DNA of 45,632 bases. Origin: CAYZMS01 sp964479625. Lineage in GTDB: Bacteria > Bacteroidota > Bacteroidia > Chitinophagales > Saprospiraceae. Made by a program: the position numbers and the translations under genes. The notes under the pieces were generated by a model. That model was not told where the DNA came from, made no database searches, and worked only from the letters and a program-made list of their open reading frames with translations. The number at the start of each line of letters is the position of its first letter. Positions within the stretch are counted from its first letter, which is position 1. Location of the stretch: the NCBI GenBank assembly GCA_964479625.1, contig CAYZMS010000031.1, positions 1 through 45,632 on the forward strand, in the 5' to 3' direction. Positions 27,509-35,898 of this stretch are shown here, one piece after another.

Positions 27509-28225
27509 ATGGAAATATTAGCCAATAAGAACGTCCTTATCGTCGGGGCAACAGGTGGCATCGGAGCAGAAACAGTAAAATTAATTAAATCCAATGAGGC
27601 AAGAATCTTCATCACTGGTCGGGATACAGGTAAACTGGAGGCTATTGCGAAAGAGAATGGCATCTCTGCCGAGCAAGTCTTTGAAATGGATATCACCCAG
27701 TCCAAAGAGGTACAGCGGGTGGCAGATGCGATCCACCAGAAGATCGGTAAACTGGACATACTCATCAATGCAGCAGGCATCGGAATTATTAAACCCTTTG
27801 AGCAGTTAACGGAAATGGACTTTTCCGTAACGGTAGACGTTAACCTAAAAGGCACCTTTAATTTGTTGAAAAGCTTCTTACCGCCCATGAAGGAATCAAA
27901 GAAAGGGCTTATCATCAATTTGCCAGGTGTTTTAGGGAAAACGCCCATGGCAGGTGCTGCGGCCTATGCGGCATCAAAATACGGCTTGAATGGGATGCTT
28001 AAATCGATCAGGGAGGAATTGCGTCGAACGGAGGTACGGATTACCAATATTTACCTGGGTGGGGTAGATTCCCCATTTTGGGATGAGATCGATCTGAGGG
28101 TACAACGCGATAAGTTTATAACCGCCAAAGAAGCCGCCCGGTCCATTTGGTTTTTGTGCCAGCAACCCAGTTCCGGAGTGGTATCCGAAATGGTCCTTCA
28201 GCCGTTTAATCACCAGGCCATTTAA
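27509..28225 (+). CDS. Short-chain dehydrogenase/reductase-like protein
   Basis: 238 residues with a Rossmann fold: G-A-T-G-G-I-G (13-19) for NAD(P), N-A-A-G (87-90), and Y153-x-x-x-K157. The catalytic Ser normally 13 residues before the Tyr is Gly140 (I-N-L-P-G-V in place of I-N-I-S-S-V). Arg38 after the second strand (T-G-R-D) suggests NADP preference. With Ser missing the protein may be a weak or altered reductase or a cofactor-binding, non-enzymatic member. ATG 27509 was chosen because the first strand starts just after it; a longer frame overlaps the upstream lipoprotein gene. It ends one base short of the convergent ATPase gene. Confidence 0.85.
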   Translation: MEILANKNVLIVGATGGIGAETVKLIKSNEARIFITGRDTGKLEAIAKENGISAEQVFEMDITQSKEVQRVADAIHQKIGKLDILINAAGIGIIKPFEQLTEMDFSVTVDVNLKGTFNLLKSFLPPMKESKKGLIINLPGVLGKTPMAGAAAYAASKYGLNGMLKSIREELRRTEVRITNIYLGGVDSPFWDEIDLRVQRDKFITAKEAARSIWFLCQQPSSGVVSEMVLQPFNHQAI

Positions 28226-28226
28226 G

Positions 28227-31200
28227 CTATAATTCTAATTTTTGTAGTACTCTTTGATGGACCATACCATCGAGGAGGTCCTTCAGAAAAGGGTGATATT
28301 GGTCTTGCTCCAGTTCTCTCCTTAAACGCCACTCCGTATCCCGGAATTTAGGAGGATCGAAGGTTCTTCGAACTGGAAGCTTGCGGAAAAAACTCTTGCG
28401 GTGAACCCCTTCCGGTACCATTCCCGGAGGGTTCTCTACCGTGATGAAAAGAGTTTCAGGTTTTTTATCGTAGAAATACCGTTGCCCCCCTTCTTCGCCC
28501 TGGAAATATAATTGCGCTGCAGGTCCATTGATCTTCAGAATATAACCGCACAGCTGATCTTCTTCTCGTTCAGCTGAGGGTGTTCCCTTTTCATGCACTT
28601 CCATCCTGGTGCGGAGATAGCCGTCAGAGTTTGAAAAGTTCAGGGCTTTCTGTTCATTAAAGTAGCTTTCTCTGAACCAAATCGCTTCCTTTTTACATTC
28701 GAAACCTGCTTCCAGTGCAAGGTTTTCATAAAGGTTGGCCAAATTCAGGGCCTGCATACCGAAAACACCTATGCTGCATTGGTTTGCTTCTTCCTCCATG
28801 GTAGTATAAAGGTTGATAAGCAACCTTTTGAATTCCTGTTCCCAGCTATTCAATTCCCTGTCTTTTTCGGGATCATATTGGTCAAGGTCTAGAACAGCCA
28901 GGGAAATATGCTGCTCCAGGCCCTGGATCCGGTCATCAAGGGCATCAATATTCAATTGTAAACCCTGGTATTTGGAATACCGGTCTATGGCGATATAATC
29001 AGCCCAAAAAGCAGCTTGCACCTCTTCAGAATCGCTGTTCCGGCGGGCTTCTAGGGCATCCAATTCCTGGATTAAGAGGGTGGGGTAGTAACTTTCCTTG
29101 AATCGTTGGACTTCCCTGCGGAACTGACTGGTTAGATCAGCCAGATATACCCGATCCAATTGTTCTACCAGTACTTCAAAGGCTAGTTCACTGGTTTGCC
29201 CTTTTACCACCGGTTCCTCATTTTCCACATTTAAATGTAGTAATAGTTGATCATCAGGATCTGATTCGTTCAAGATTCGAGCAAGGGGAACAGCCACCTT
29301 CTCCCGGAGTAAGCGTTGCAAAAACCGGGCTCCGTATTGAGGTTGATACCCTTCACTTCCAAGGTATTGAATGATAGCGGGACTGATCTCTAAGTTGACC
29401 TTTCGAAACTTTAATCCCTGTCGATTTAGCAACTGATCGATTTCTTTTTTGACCACTGATTGTATAACCTTTGGGCTCAAGGGGTAAAAGGGGATAATCT
29501 GGTCAATGCGCCCAATGAGTTCTGGTCGAAAATAGTTTTGCACTGCCCGGATGAAATGCTGTGCCGTTTGTTCAGAGGCGGAACCCTTGGGAAAGCCGAT
29601 AGGGTTCAGAGATAGTCTTTCGGCGCCAATATTTGAGGTCATGATCACAATGGCACTGCAAAAATTGGTTAATCTGCCCTGGTCATCAGTGAGCCTCCCT
29701 TCGCTTAGGATCTGAAGCAGCAGATCATAAAAACTGTCGTTTGCTTTTTCGACCTCGTCAAATAGGATAACCGAAAAGGGCTGTCGCTGAACGGCTGCTG
29801 TTAAAAGCCCATCCGACCCATTCCTTCGGGTGGTGAGTCGCATCACATGGTAAGGGGTGGCGTATTCGCTCATGTCAAACCGAAGCATGCGATTCCGGTC
29901 TCCGAACATGAATGAAGCCAGAATCTTAGCCAGTTCTGTTTTTCCGACGCCGGTAGGCCCCACAAACAGTATGGAGGCGATAGGTCTATGCTGTCGGATC
30001 AGGCCCGTCTTCACTGCCGACAATACAGAGACCAGGTGGTCGATAGCCGTTTCCTGGCCGAACAGTTGAGAGGAGAACCGGCGCCGGACTGCTTCAGGGT
30101 CCATAGGAATACTGGGATCGATCATAAAGAGGGGAAGCCCGCTTTCTTCTGAATAGTATCTTAATATATCCGATCGAAGGATGGAATGGCCCCTTTCCGT
30201 TACAGATTCTTCCTTGGCTTGTAGCAAAAGACTCTCCAAAAAGCGGATGGGTTTCCCAGGCATGCCGGAATAGGGGGTGAAGCGCCGATTCAGTTGAATG
30301 AGTTCCTGTATATCGGTATTGCTGATGCGGACCGATTGGGCCTGGGCAATGTCCTGTACCTTTTTTCGAATAATATCTTCCAGGCCCGTCCGGGGTTCCT
30401 CCAGGCGAATAATTCGAAAATTACTCAAATAGGCGGGGCTGTTAATTTCGATACGAGCCAATTCTTCCGGGCTGCATTCACTGATCAAGTTGATCTCGCC
30501 CCGGCTGAGGTAGGGCAACAGAAAATCAGCAATGCTGATCTCATTGCCGATGTATTTTCCCACCTCGAAAAGGTCCATCAGATTACTTACAAAGAGAAGT
30601 TGATCGGAATTGGCCAGCTCCCGGCACAGGGTACCAATATTGTATTCCCAGCCAGCCTCCTCTGTGGTAAGCTTTCGGATCATGGTAGAGGCAGTAGTTT
30701 CCCAGATCGTCCCAGGTATGGAAGCTTCCTGTAGGCGGAAGGCAGCCTCTTTTACCAGGGTACTTTTTCCGCTACCCGTTTGCCCCACCAAAAGGACGGA
30801 ACGCTGGTATGGACTTGTCAGGGCCTGCAAAAACTGGCTTAGCTCAGCAGCCCTACCGTAGGCCTGTTGGGTGCCCACCATTAAAGGGGTAGCAAGTTCC
30901 TGAAGCAGTTCCAGGCTTTCTTTTTCTTCTGTACTAAATTCCTGTCCGGGGTCTCTTACCTCTAGTTGGAAATTGACCTCACGGAGCTTTACCTTTTCCC
31001 ACCATAGAACAGGCAACAGACTTTCAATACTTTGTAAGCGACGTTTCCGGGTAAATTCAATTCGAACAGCTTCCTCCAGGCGCTCCTGGAGCTGATCCCT
31101 TTTATTTGCTACTGCTTCCACTCCCAAAATTGGGATCAGCCCCCAATAATGCTTTTTTTGTTTCTGATAGAAATAATCCAACTTTAAGGTAAAGGGGGGG

Positions 31201-31466
31201 AGTCTTTGGTGCAGGTCTTTTTGAGTAAATTCGACTTCCATTTGCCCTTCGCTCAAGCCTTCGGCTTGGAGGAAGGATAGCCAATCCAGTAAGTTATCTT
31301 CTTCCTTAAGGTGTTTTTGTAAAGCTTTTTTATAAGTGGCGGCAAGGTTTTTGAAATCATGCCCTAATCGAAGGTTTTGAGGCGTGTTCAGCGGTTGTAA
31401 CAGTGCTACTTCCTCGTTGAAAAAGAACTGGGCAGCTTGAAAGGGTATGATGATTTTGAAAGCCAT
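28227..31466 (-). CDS. ClpA/B-like double AAA+ ATPase with PCRF-like C-terminus
   Basis: 1079 residues. N-terminal ~190 residues are not a Clp_N domain and are unrecognised. AAA+ module 1 (about 195-420) has Walker A G-Q-T-G-S-G-K-S-T (228-236), but the Walker B site reads L-L-F-V-S-N-L-M (290-297), lacking the acidic pair. Module 2 (about 465-770) is complete: Walker A G-P-T-G-V-G-K-T (503-510), Walker B I-L-F-D-E (567-571), sensor 1 M-T-S-N (609-612), arginine finger region R-P-E-L-I-G-R-I-D (647-655), sensor 2 G-A-R (712-714). An I-G-F tripeptide (623-625) sits where ClpA/ClpX carry their ClpP-binding loop. A coiled coil (about 780-893) and a region like the PCRF domain of release factors (about 897-1030) follow, without the GGQ hydrolysis domain. 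Unfolding of a ribosome-linked or other substrate is inference. Confidence 0.85.
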   Translation of the reverse strand: MAFKIIIPFQAAQFFFNEEVALLQPLNTPQNLRLGHDFKNLAATYKKALQKHLKEEDNLLDWLSFLQAEGLSEGQMEVEFTQKDLHQRLPPFTLKLDYFYQKQKKHYWGLIPILGVEAVANKRDQLQERLEEAVRIEFTRKRRLQSIESLLPVLWWEKVKLREVNFQLEVRDPGQEFSTEEKESLELLQELATPLMVGTQQAYGRAAELSQFLQALTSPYQRSVLLVGQTGSGKSTLVKEAAFRLQEASIPGTIWETTASTMIRKLTTEEAGWEYNIGTLCRELANSDQLLFVSNLMDLFEVGKYIGNEISIADFLLPYLSRGEINLISECSPEELARIEINSPAYLSNFRIIRLEEPRTGLEDIIRKKVQDIAQAQSVRISNTDIQELIQLNRRFTPYSGMPGKPIRFLESLLLQAKEESVTERGHSILRSDILRYYSEESGLPLFMIDPSIPMDPEAVRRRFSSQLFGQETAIDHLVSVLSAVKTGLIRQHRPIASILFVGPTGVGKTELAKILASFMFGDRNRMLRFDMSEYATPYHVMRLTTRRNGSDGLLTAAVQRQPFSVILFDEVEKANDSFYDLLLQILSEGRLTDDQGRLTNFCSAIVIMTSNIGAERLSLNPIGFPKGSASEQTAQHFIRAVQNYFRPELIGRIDQIIPFYPLSPKVIQSVVKKEIDQLLNRQGLKFRKVNLEISPAIIQYLGSEGYQPQYGARFLQRLLREKVAVPLARILNESDPDDQLLLHLNVENEEPVVKGQTSELAFEVLVEQLDRVYLADLTSQFRREVQRFKESYYPTLLIQELDALEARRNSDSEEVQAAFWADYIAIDRYSKYQGLQLNIDALDDRIQGLEQHISLAVLDLDQYDPEKDRELNSWEQEFKRLLINLYTTMEEEANQCSIGVFGMQALNLANLYENLALEAGFECKKEAIWFRESYFNEQKALNFSNSDGYLRTRMEVHEKGTPSAEREEDQLCGYILKINGPAAQLYFQGEEGGQRYFYDKKPETLFITVENPPGMVPEGVHRKSFFRKLPVRRTFDPPKFRDTEWRLRRELEQDQYHPFLKDLLDGMVHQRVLQKLEL

Positions 31467-31546
31467 TTATTTCTTTAAGGACAGTTTAAAGGGATAGCAA
31501 AGTTAGAAAGATAGAAAATATCCCGAACTAGGCTTTCCCAAATCAT

Positions 31547-32008
31547 TCAAGTTTTATCCTTTTGTATAAAAGACAAATAATCCCCACCCGGTATTTCTTT
31601 CAGACCCTTGGTTGTCAAATGGTAAATATAGGTCCAGGCACGGACGGCTTTTGATTGAAAATCGACCTCTACCGGCTTTCTAAGGTAATCGCTAGGGGTG
31701 AAAGAATCGGGGTAGTAGGCTTCATAGACATCCAGGGCTGGTAAAATATCTGTCAAGGCAGGACTACCAAACAGCTCCCCATTGATCCAGTACCCACCTT
31801 CCCGGGTTTGTATCAAGGCGGGGTAGGTGCCTACATCAAATAATCGCCCCTTCACTTTGGCAGGACCCAGATAGTCGGCTTTTGTTCGAAGGTAAATAGC
31901 CATAGGTTGGCTAAACCCCCTTTGTAGGGTTCCGTAAACAAAGAGCAAGTCAATCCTTTGTTCATCTGAGCCAGTCCGGGTTTGTTGAAAGGGTGGTCTC
32001 ATTTCCAT
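31547..32008 (-). CDS. Gamma-glutamylcyclotransferase (AIG2)-like protein
   Basis: 153 residues. The family signature V-Y-G-T-L (about 24-28) binds the substrate, and the Glu in L-D-x-Y-E-A-Y-Y-P (about 92-100) is the likely catalytic acid/base. These small beta-barrel enzymes release 5-oxoproline from gamma-glutamyl amines or peptides; the exact substrate cannot be read from sequence. The start could be ATG 32008 or ATG 32002. It begins right after a minus-strand terminator, so it may need its own promoter, and lies 80 bases before the Clp-like gene on the same strand. Confidence 0.85.
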   Translation of the reverse strand: MEMRPPFQQTRTGSDEQRIDLLFVYGTLQRGFSQPMAIYLRTKADYLGPAKVKGRLFDVGTYPALIQTREGGYWINGELFGSPALTDILPALDVYEAYYPDSFTPSDYLRKPVEVDFQSKAVRAWTYIYHLTTKGLKEIPGGDYLSFIQKDKT

Positions 32009-32011
32009 TTA

Positions 32012-32051
32012 ATTAAAAACGGGCCATAGCAATTAGTTGCCATGACCCGTT
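32012..32051 (-). terminator. Intrinsic terminator ending the uptake operon
   Basis: Arms 32018-32032 (AACGGGCCATAGCAA) and 32037-32051 (TTGCCATGACCCGTT) pair over 15 positions with two mismatches and a 4-base loop. On the minus strand the hairpin runs into five T, the shape of a Rho-independent terminator, a few bases before the next gene starts. Confidence 0.65.
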
Positions 32052-32114
32052 AAAATCCAGAAATTTTGGAAGTGGAATGAATGCAAGATAAGAATTTTTA
32101 TAATGTATTGCTTG

Positions 32115-32321
32115 TTAATTATCTGTAAAGAAGGAAGGCTGTAGGACCTTACCCTTTATCAAAGCCCAAAGGGAAAAAAGGCTGAACAAGCCAATACCAA
32201 CAGAGGCCAGGATTTCTCCCTGTAGTTGAGGCTCTAAATAAAAACGTAGGGCCAATGTACTTAAGAGGTATAGCGTAACCAGGATATTCGAAAGCCGTGG
32301 GCCGATTTGAGTCTTGAACAT
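32115..32321 (-). CDS. Small two-helix membrane protein
   Basis: 68 residues with two hydrophobic segments (about 10-27 and 37-55) joined by a short loop and a basic I-K-G-K after the second. It starts 51 bases after the symporter stop codon and is followed by a terminator, so it is probably the last gene of the uptake operon. I do not recognise the family; a small accessory role to the symporter is only suggested by position. Confidence 0.6.
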   Translation of the reverse strand: MFKTQIGPRLSNILVTLYLLSTLALRFYLEPQLQGEILASVGIGLFSLFSLWALIKGKVLQPSFFTDN

Positions 32322-32372
32322 ATTCGATCTGTTTTAATCGTCCCCCCTATACCGAGAGGACGAAGTCTTTTT

Positions 32373-34100
32373 TTAATGATCCGAAGCAGCTCCCGCACCC
32401 CTGGGAATCCTAATATTCTCCACCAGTTCTTGCACACTTACCGGTGGGGCAGGGGTGGCTTGTGAAACGATCAGGGAAACCGCAAAATTTAGCAACATAC
32501 CCAGGGTGCCGACCCCCTCGGGAGAAATGCCAAATAGGTATTGATCTGGCGTTCCGCCACCGTATTTGAAATAAATAATATAGGCTCCGGTAAAGAGGAG
32601 TCCGGTAAGCATACCTGCGATAGCGCCAAACCGATTCATCCGCTTTGAAAAAATACCCATAACGATAGCTGGGAAGAAAGATGCAGCGGCCAGTCCAAAA
32701 GCCCAGGCGACTACCTGTGCTACAAATCCAGGCGGATTGATACCGAAATACCCGGCAATTACCACTGCAACTGCAATTGCAGCCCGGGCAGCCATCAATT
32801 CCTGTTTTTCAGAAATATTTGGGGTCAGCCAGTTTTTTAGCAAATCGTGGGAAATAGAGGAGGAAATGACCAGTAACAGGCCCGCAGCGGTGGACAAAGC
32901 GGCCGCTAAACCTCCCGCAACGACCAAGGCGATCACCCAGGCCGGCAGGTTGGCAATTTCCGGGTTGGCCAGGACCATAATATCCCGGTCAACGATCAGT
33001 TCATTCCCTTCCCAACCCTTGGGATCTGCCACGGCGGCCACAAATTCCGGGTTGGCGTCATTATAGTATTGGACCACTCCGTCCCCATTCTTGTCTTCGA
33101 ATTGCAGCAGACCGGTGGTCTCCCAGTTGCTGAACCAACTGGGCATTTCCGTGTAAGCCTTATTATCCACCGTTTTGATCATATTCGTTCTTGCAAATGC
33201 TGCAATGGCAGGGGCCGTCGTGTACAATAGGGCGATAAAAACTAAAGCCCAACCAGCAGAACGGCGGGCATCGGACACCTTCGGTACGGTAAAGAACCGA
33301 ACAATTACGTGTGGCAACCCTGCTGTACCAAGCATTAGGGCAGCAGTCACAAAAAAGAGGTCGACTTTGCCTTTATGGGAGGTTGTGTACTCTTTAAACC
33401 CAAGGTCGGTGGAAAGCTGATCGAGTTTTGCAAGCAGTGGTGTCCCATCTGCAAGGGTGCCACCCAAACCAAATTGAGGGATGGGGGTACCTACCATTTG
33501 GATAGAGATAAAAATGGCAGGAACCAGGTAGGCAAAGATCAACACACAATATTGTGCTACCTGAGTGTAGGTTATCCCCTTCATACCGCCAAGGACGGCA
33601 TAAAAGAAAACAATGGCTACGCCGATGATCACTCCCCAACTGTAATCTACTTCCAAAAAGCGGGAGAAAGCTACTCCTACTCCCTTCATTTGCCCCACCA
33701 CATAAGTAAAGGAGACAAAAAGTGCGCAAATTACCGCTACCTGACGGGCTGTTTGAGAATAATAGCGTTCGCCAATAAAATCAGGGACAGTAAATTTGCC
33801 GAATTTTCGGAGATAAGGGGCTAAAAGTAGAGCCAAAAGAACATAGCCTCCTGTCCAGCCCATTAGGTACTGCGCACCCTGATACCCCATGAAGGAGATC
33901 AGACCGGCCATCGAAATAAAAGAGGCAGCTGACATCCAGTCGGCGGCAGTTGCCATTCCGTTAACTACCGGGTGGATACCTCCACCGGCAACATAAAAAT
34001 CAGAAGTTGAACCCGCCCGGGCCCAGATGGCAACGCCAATGTAAATCGCAAAGGTGATGCCAACTATAATAAAAGCCCAAATTTGAACATCCATCGTCAA
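32373..34100 (-). CDS. Sodium:solute symporter, large subunit (VC_2705-like)
   Basis: 575 residues with about 13 membrane segments of the SSS/LeuT fold. Family features include G-G-G-I-H-P-x-x-N-G-M-A-T-A-A-D-W-M-S-A-A-S-F, G-Q-M-K-G-V-G near 135, and G-G-L-A-A-A-L-S-T-A-A-G-L-L. A polar insert with E-D-K-N-G-D-G-V-V (about 334-342) looks like a calcium-loop motif and faces one side of the membrane. It follows the DUF4212 gene by 49 bases, the standard pairing of the VC_2705 (TIGR03648) subfamily related to acetate and other monocarboxylate permeases. The solute is not known. Start ATG 34100 or 34094. Confidence 0.93.
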   Translation of the reverse strand: MTMDVQIWAFIIVGITFAIYIGVAIWARAGSTSDFYVAGGGIHPVVNGMATAADWMSAASFISMAGLISFMGYQGAQYLMGWTGGYVLLALLLAPYLRKFGKFTVPDFIGERYYSQTARQVAVICALFVSFTYVVGQMKGVGVAFSRFLEVDYSWGVIIGVAIVFFYAVLGGMKGITYTQVAQYCVLIFAYLVPAIFISIQMVGTPIPQFGLGGTLADGTPLLAKLDQLSTDLGFKEYTTSHKGKVDLFFVTAALMLGTAGLPHVIVRFFTVPKVSDARRSAGWALVFIALLYTTAPAIAAFARTNMIKTVDNKAYTEMPSWFSNWETTGLLQFEDKNGDGVVQYYNDANPEFVAAVADPKGWEGNELIVDRDIMVLANPEIANLPAWVIALVVAGGLAAALSTAAGLLLVISSSISHDLLKNWLTPNISEKQELMAARAAIAVAVVIAGYFGINPPGFVAQVVAWAFGLAAASFFPAIVMGIFSKRMNRFGAIAGMLTGLLFTGAYIIYFKYGGGTPDQYLFGISPEGVGTLGMLLNFAVSLIVSQATPAPPVSVQELVENIRIPRGAGAASDH

Positions 34101-34149
34101 TGAATTAAAAATGAAAAATAATTAAGCAGCATTAGGTTCTTCGGAGTTG

Positions 34150-34407
34150 TTACTCCTCATTCACATTGTATTCGCGGTCGAGCCTGTTCATCAACCAGAC
34201 ATAGACGAAAATCAGCACTACAAAAACATAGATGGCTCCCTGTTGGGCAAACCAAAAGCCCAGTTTAAAACCCCCGATCTCGATCTGGTTGAGCTGGTCT
34301 ACAAACAGGATACCTGCTCCATAGGACACAGCAAACCATACCAATAAGAGTATCAATAAGTACCGTACATTGGTTCGCCAATAACTTTTTAAGTCTTTCT
34401 CGCTCAT
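34150..34407 (-). CDS. DUF4212 small subunit of a solute symporter
   Basis: 85 residues with two membrane helices (about 16-37 and 51-73) separated by a short polar loop; the start x-Y-W-R-x-N and the C-terminal M-N-R-L-D-R-E-Y are typical of DUF4212 (TIGR03647). It is the small partner always found before the VC_2705-type symporter, as here. It probably stabilises or regulates the transporter in the inner membrane. Confidence 0.95.
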   Translation of the reverse strand: MSEKDLKSYWRTNVRYLLILLLVWFAVSYGAGILFVDQLNQIEIGGFKLGFWFAQQGAIYVFVVLIFVYVWLMNRLDREYNVNEE

Positions 34408-34453
34408 GTTTGTTATTTTTTTATTTAAATATATCGATTATTAGATGTTTGGT

Positions 34454-35734
34454 CTACAAAAAAATGTGCGCCTGAAGTCGAATGGAGCTAAGCGCGTCAG
34501 TCCCTGCTAATGGGTCAATAGCCTCTTCGCGTATATCATTTACGATCCGGTGGTATTCGAGCGTTAATTTGGCATGGTGGCCAAGGACGTGGTAGTTCAA
34601 ACCGATATCCAAAGTCGTAATGTGATCATCCAGACCTTCAAAATCTGAGTTTTGATAGGCCAGGTAAGGGGTTAATTTAGCCTTTTTGAAATGGTAACCC
34701 AAATGACCATAAAGGGAAGTTCCCGTTCCGCCCCAACGGCTGACATAGTTTTCGCCATAGTCAAAGTTGATGAAGGAGGCATAGGCTGTAATTCCTCCCA
34801 CTTCGGTAGGCAAGTCCATAAAAGCATCTACAGCAAAATGAAACACACTTTCATGTTGACCCGTCTCCGGCCGGTACATCCCATTAGGGTGGGAGAAGAA
34901 GCCGGTTCCTATACCCAGTACCTTTTTATTTCCAAGGTAAGACCCGACCTGATAAGGTAGTTTGGTAGATTCCTTTTCCCAGAAATCATAGCGGAAGTAT
35001 CCCTCAAAGAGGGTATTGCCAAGGGGATTTCCATTTTCATCCGGATTAATGACCCCGGTATAGGTTAAGCCGCTGTTGAAGAGCCCGTAATCCTGGCCGT
35101 TACCTAAAGGCGCCCGAATGGGAGCGTTAATAGCTACCCGGTAATCGAATTTTCCCAACTGGCCTTTAGCATAAACCCCAAGGTGGCGTGCAAACTGGTC
35201 GGTTACCCCCAAAGAATGCCAGTGAACAAATGGCCGGCTTTGATCAAGGGTTAGAAAATTCAGGGTAGATTGGTTGGCAAGGCGGGTGAGGCCTTTCCAA
35301 TAATGTAACCCGCCACCCAGGTACAAACCGTCATTGACCCTGAATTCGGTCCAGGCACCATGCAAAAAGAATTGGGGAGCATTTCCATTATTACCCAGAC
35401 TGGTAGCATTATCAGGAGTCAGACTGTTCAAACCAAAATGGGTCAGGATCAAAAAGCGGGGAGATACCTGTGCAAAGGCTAAAAAGCGGGACCTCCGGAT
35501 ACTGGGGGTAATCTGCAGTTTGGTATCTTCATTCGATAAATTATTTGTGGTTAGCCAAACCTGATGCCACATCAAAAATCGAATGTATTTGCTGCCGCTT
35601 TCATTCAGCTTTAAAGTGAACGGCTTGTAGGAATGGTCTTCCTCTTCCTGTGCCTGCCCTTGCAGGTTAATTCCACAGAAAGTCATGAATAACAAGACCA
35701 TAAGGCCCTTGGCAAAAGAACTTTTCAGGTCCAT
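34454..35734 (-). CDS. Outer-membrane porin
   Basis: 426 residues: signal peptide (about 1-29, ending G-Q-A-Q), then a series of amphipathic strands of 8-12 residues with aromatic girdles and a terminal phenylalanine-leucine typical of barrels. It resembles the phosphate-selective/OprP-like porin superfamily. It is 46 bases upstream of the DUF4212 gene and on the same strand, so it likely lets the same solute through the outer membrane. Control by the upstream ArsR-type protein is inferred from an AT-rich repeat in its promoter. Confidence 0.82.
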   Translation of the reverse strand: MDLKSSFAKGLMVLLFMTFCGINLQGQAQEEEDHSYKPFTLKLNESGSKYIRFLMWHQVWLTTNNLSNEDTKLQITPSIRRSRFLAFAQVSPRFLILTHFGLNSLTPDNATSLGNNGNAPQFFLHGAWTEFRVNDGLYLGGGLHYWKGLTRLANQSTLNFLTLDQSRPFVHWHSLGVTDQFARHLGVYAKGQLGKFDYRVAINAPIRAPLGNGQDYGLFNSGLTYTGVINPDENGNPLGNTLFEGYFRYDFWEKESTKLPYQVGSYLGNKKVLGIGTGFFSHPNGMYRPETGQHESVFHFAVDAFMDLPTEVGGITAYASFINFDYGENYVSRWGGTGTSLYGHLGYHFKKAKLTPYLAYQNSDFEGLDDHITTLDIGLNYHVLGHHAKLTLEYHRIVNDIREEAIDPLAGTDALSSIRLQAHIFL

Positions 35735-35774
35735 AGGGTAAGGTTTTGAAATAAGCGATCATTAAATAACGACA

Positions 35775-35806
35775 CTAATATATGTAGATATATAGATTTT
35801 TGCAAA
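35775..35806 (-). promoter_or_regulatory. Porin promoter with overlapping operator-like repeat
   Basis: On the minus strand TTTG (35803-35806), a 20-base spacer and TATATTAG (35775-35782) resemble a Bacteroidota promoter, ending 40 bases before the porin ATG. The spacer contains a TATAGAT-like AT-rich inverted repeat (35778-35796), also seen before arsR, so a repressor bound there would block the promoter. Confidence 0.45.
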
Positions 35807-35898
35807 TGCTTTTTCCTTTTTTTATTTTTTAGAATAAAAATTTGCTGAGGGAGGGCAGGCCTTAATTATAGCTCAAAAAGGAATCACTGAAGAGAAGC

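Noticed and set aside
30991..30999. GGQ at residues 993-995 of the Clp-PCRF protein as a release-factor hydrolysis motif
   Set aside because: It falls at the PCRF G-V-H-R position and lacks the surrounding S-G-A-G-G-Q-H-V-N context, so it is most likely chance.
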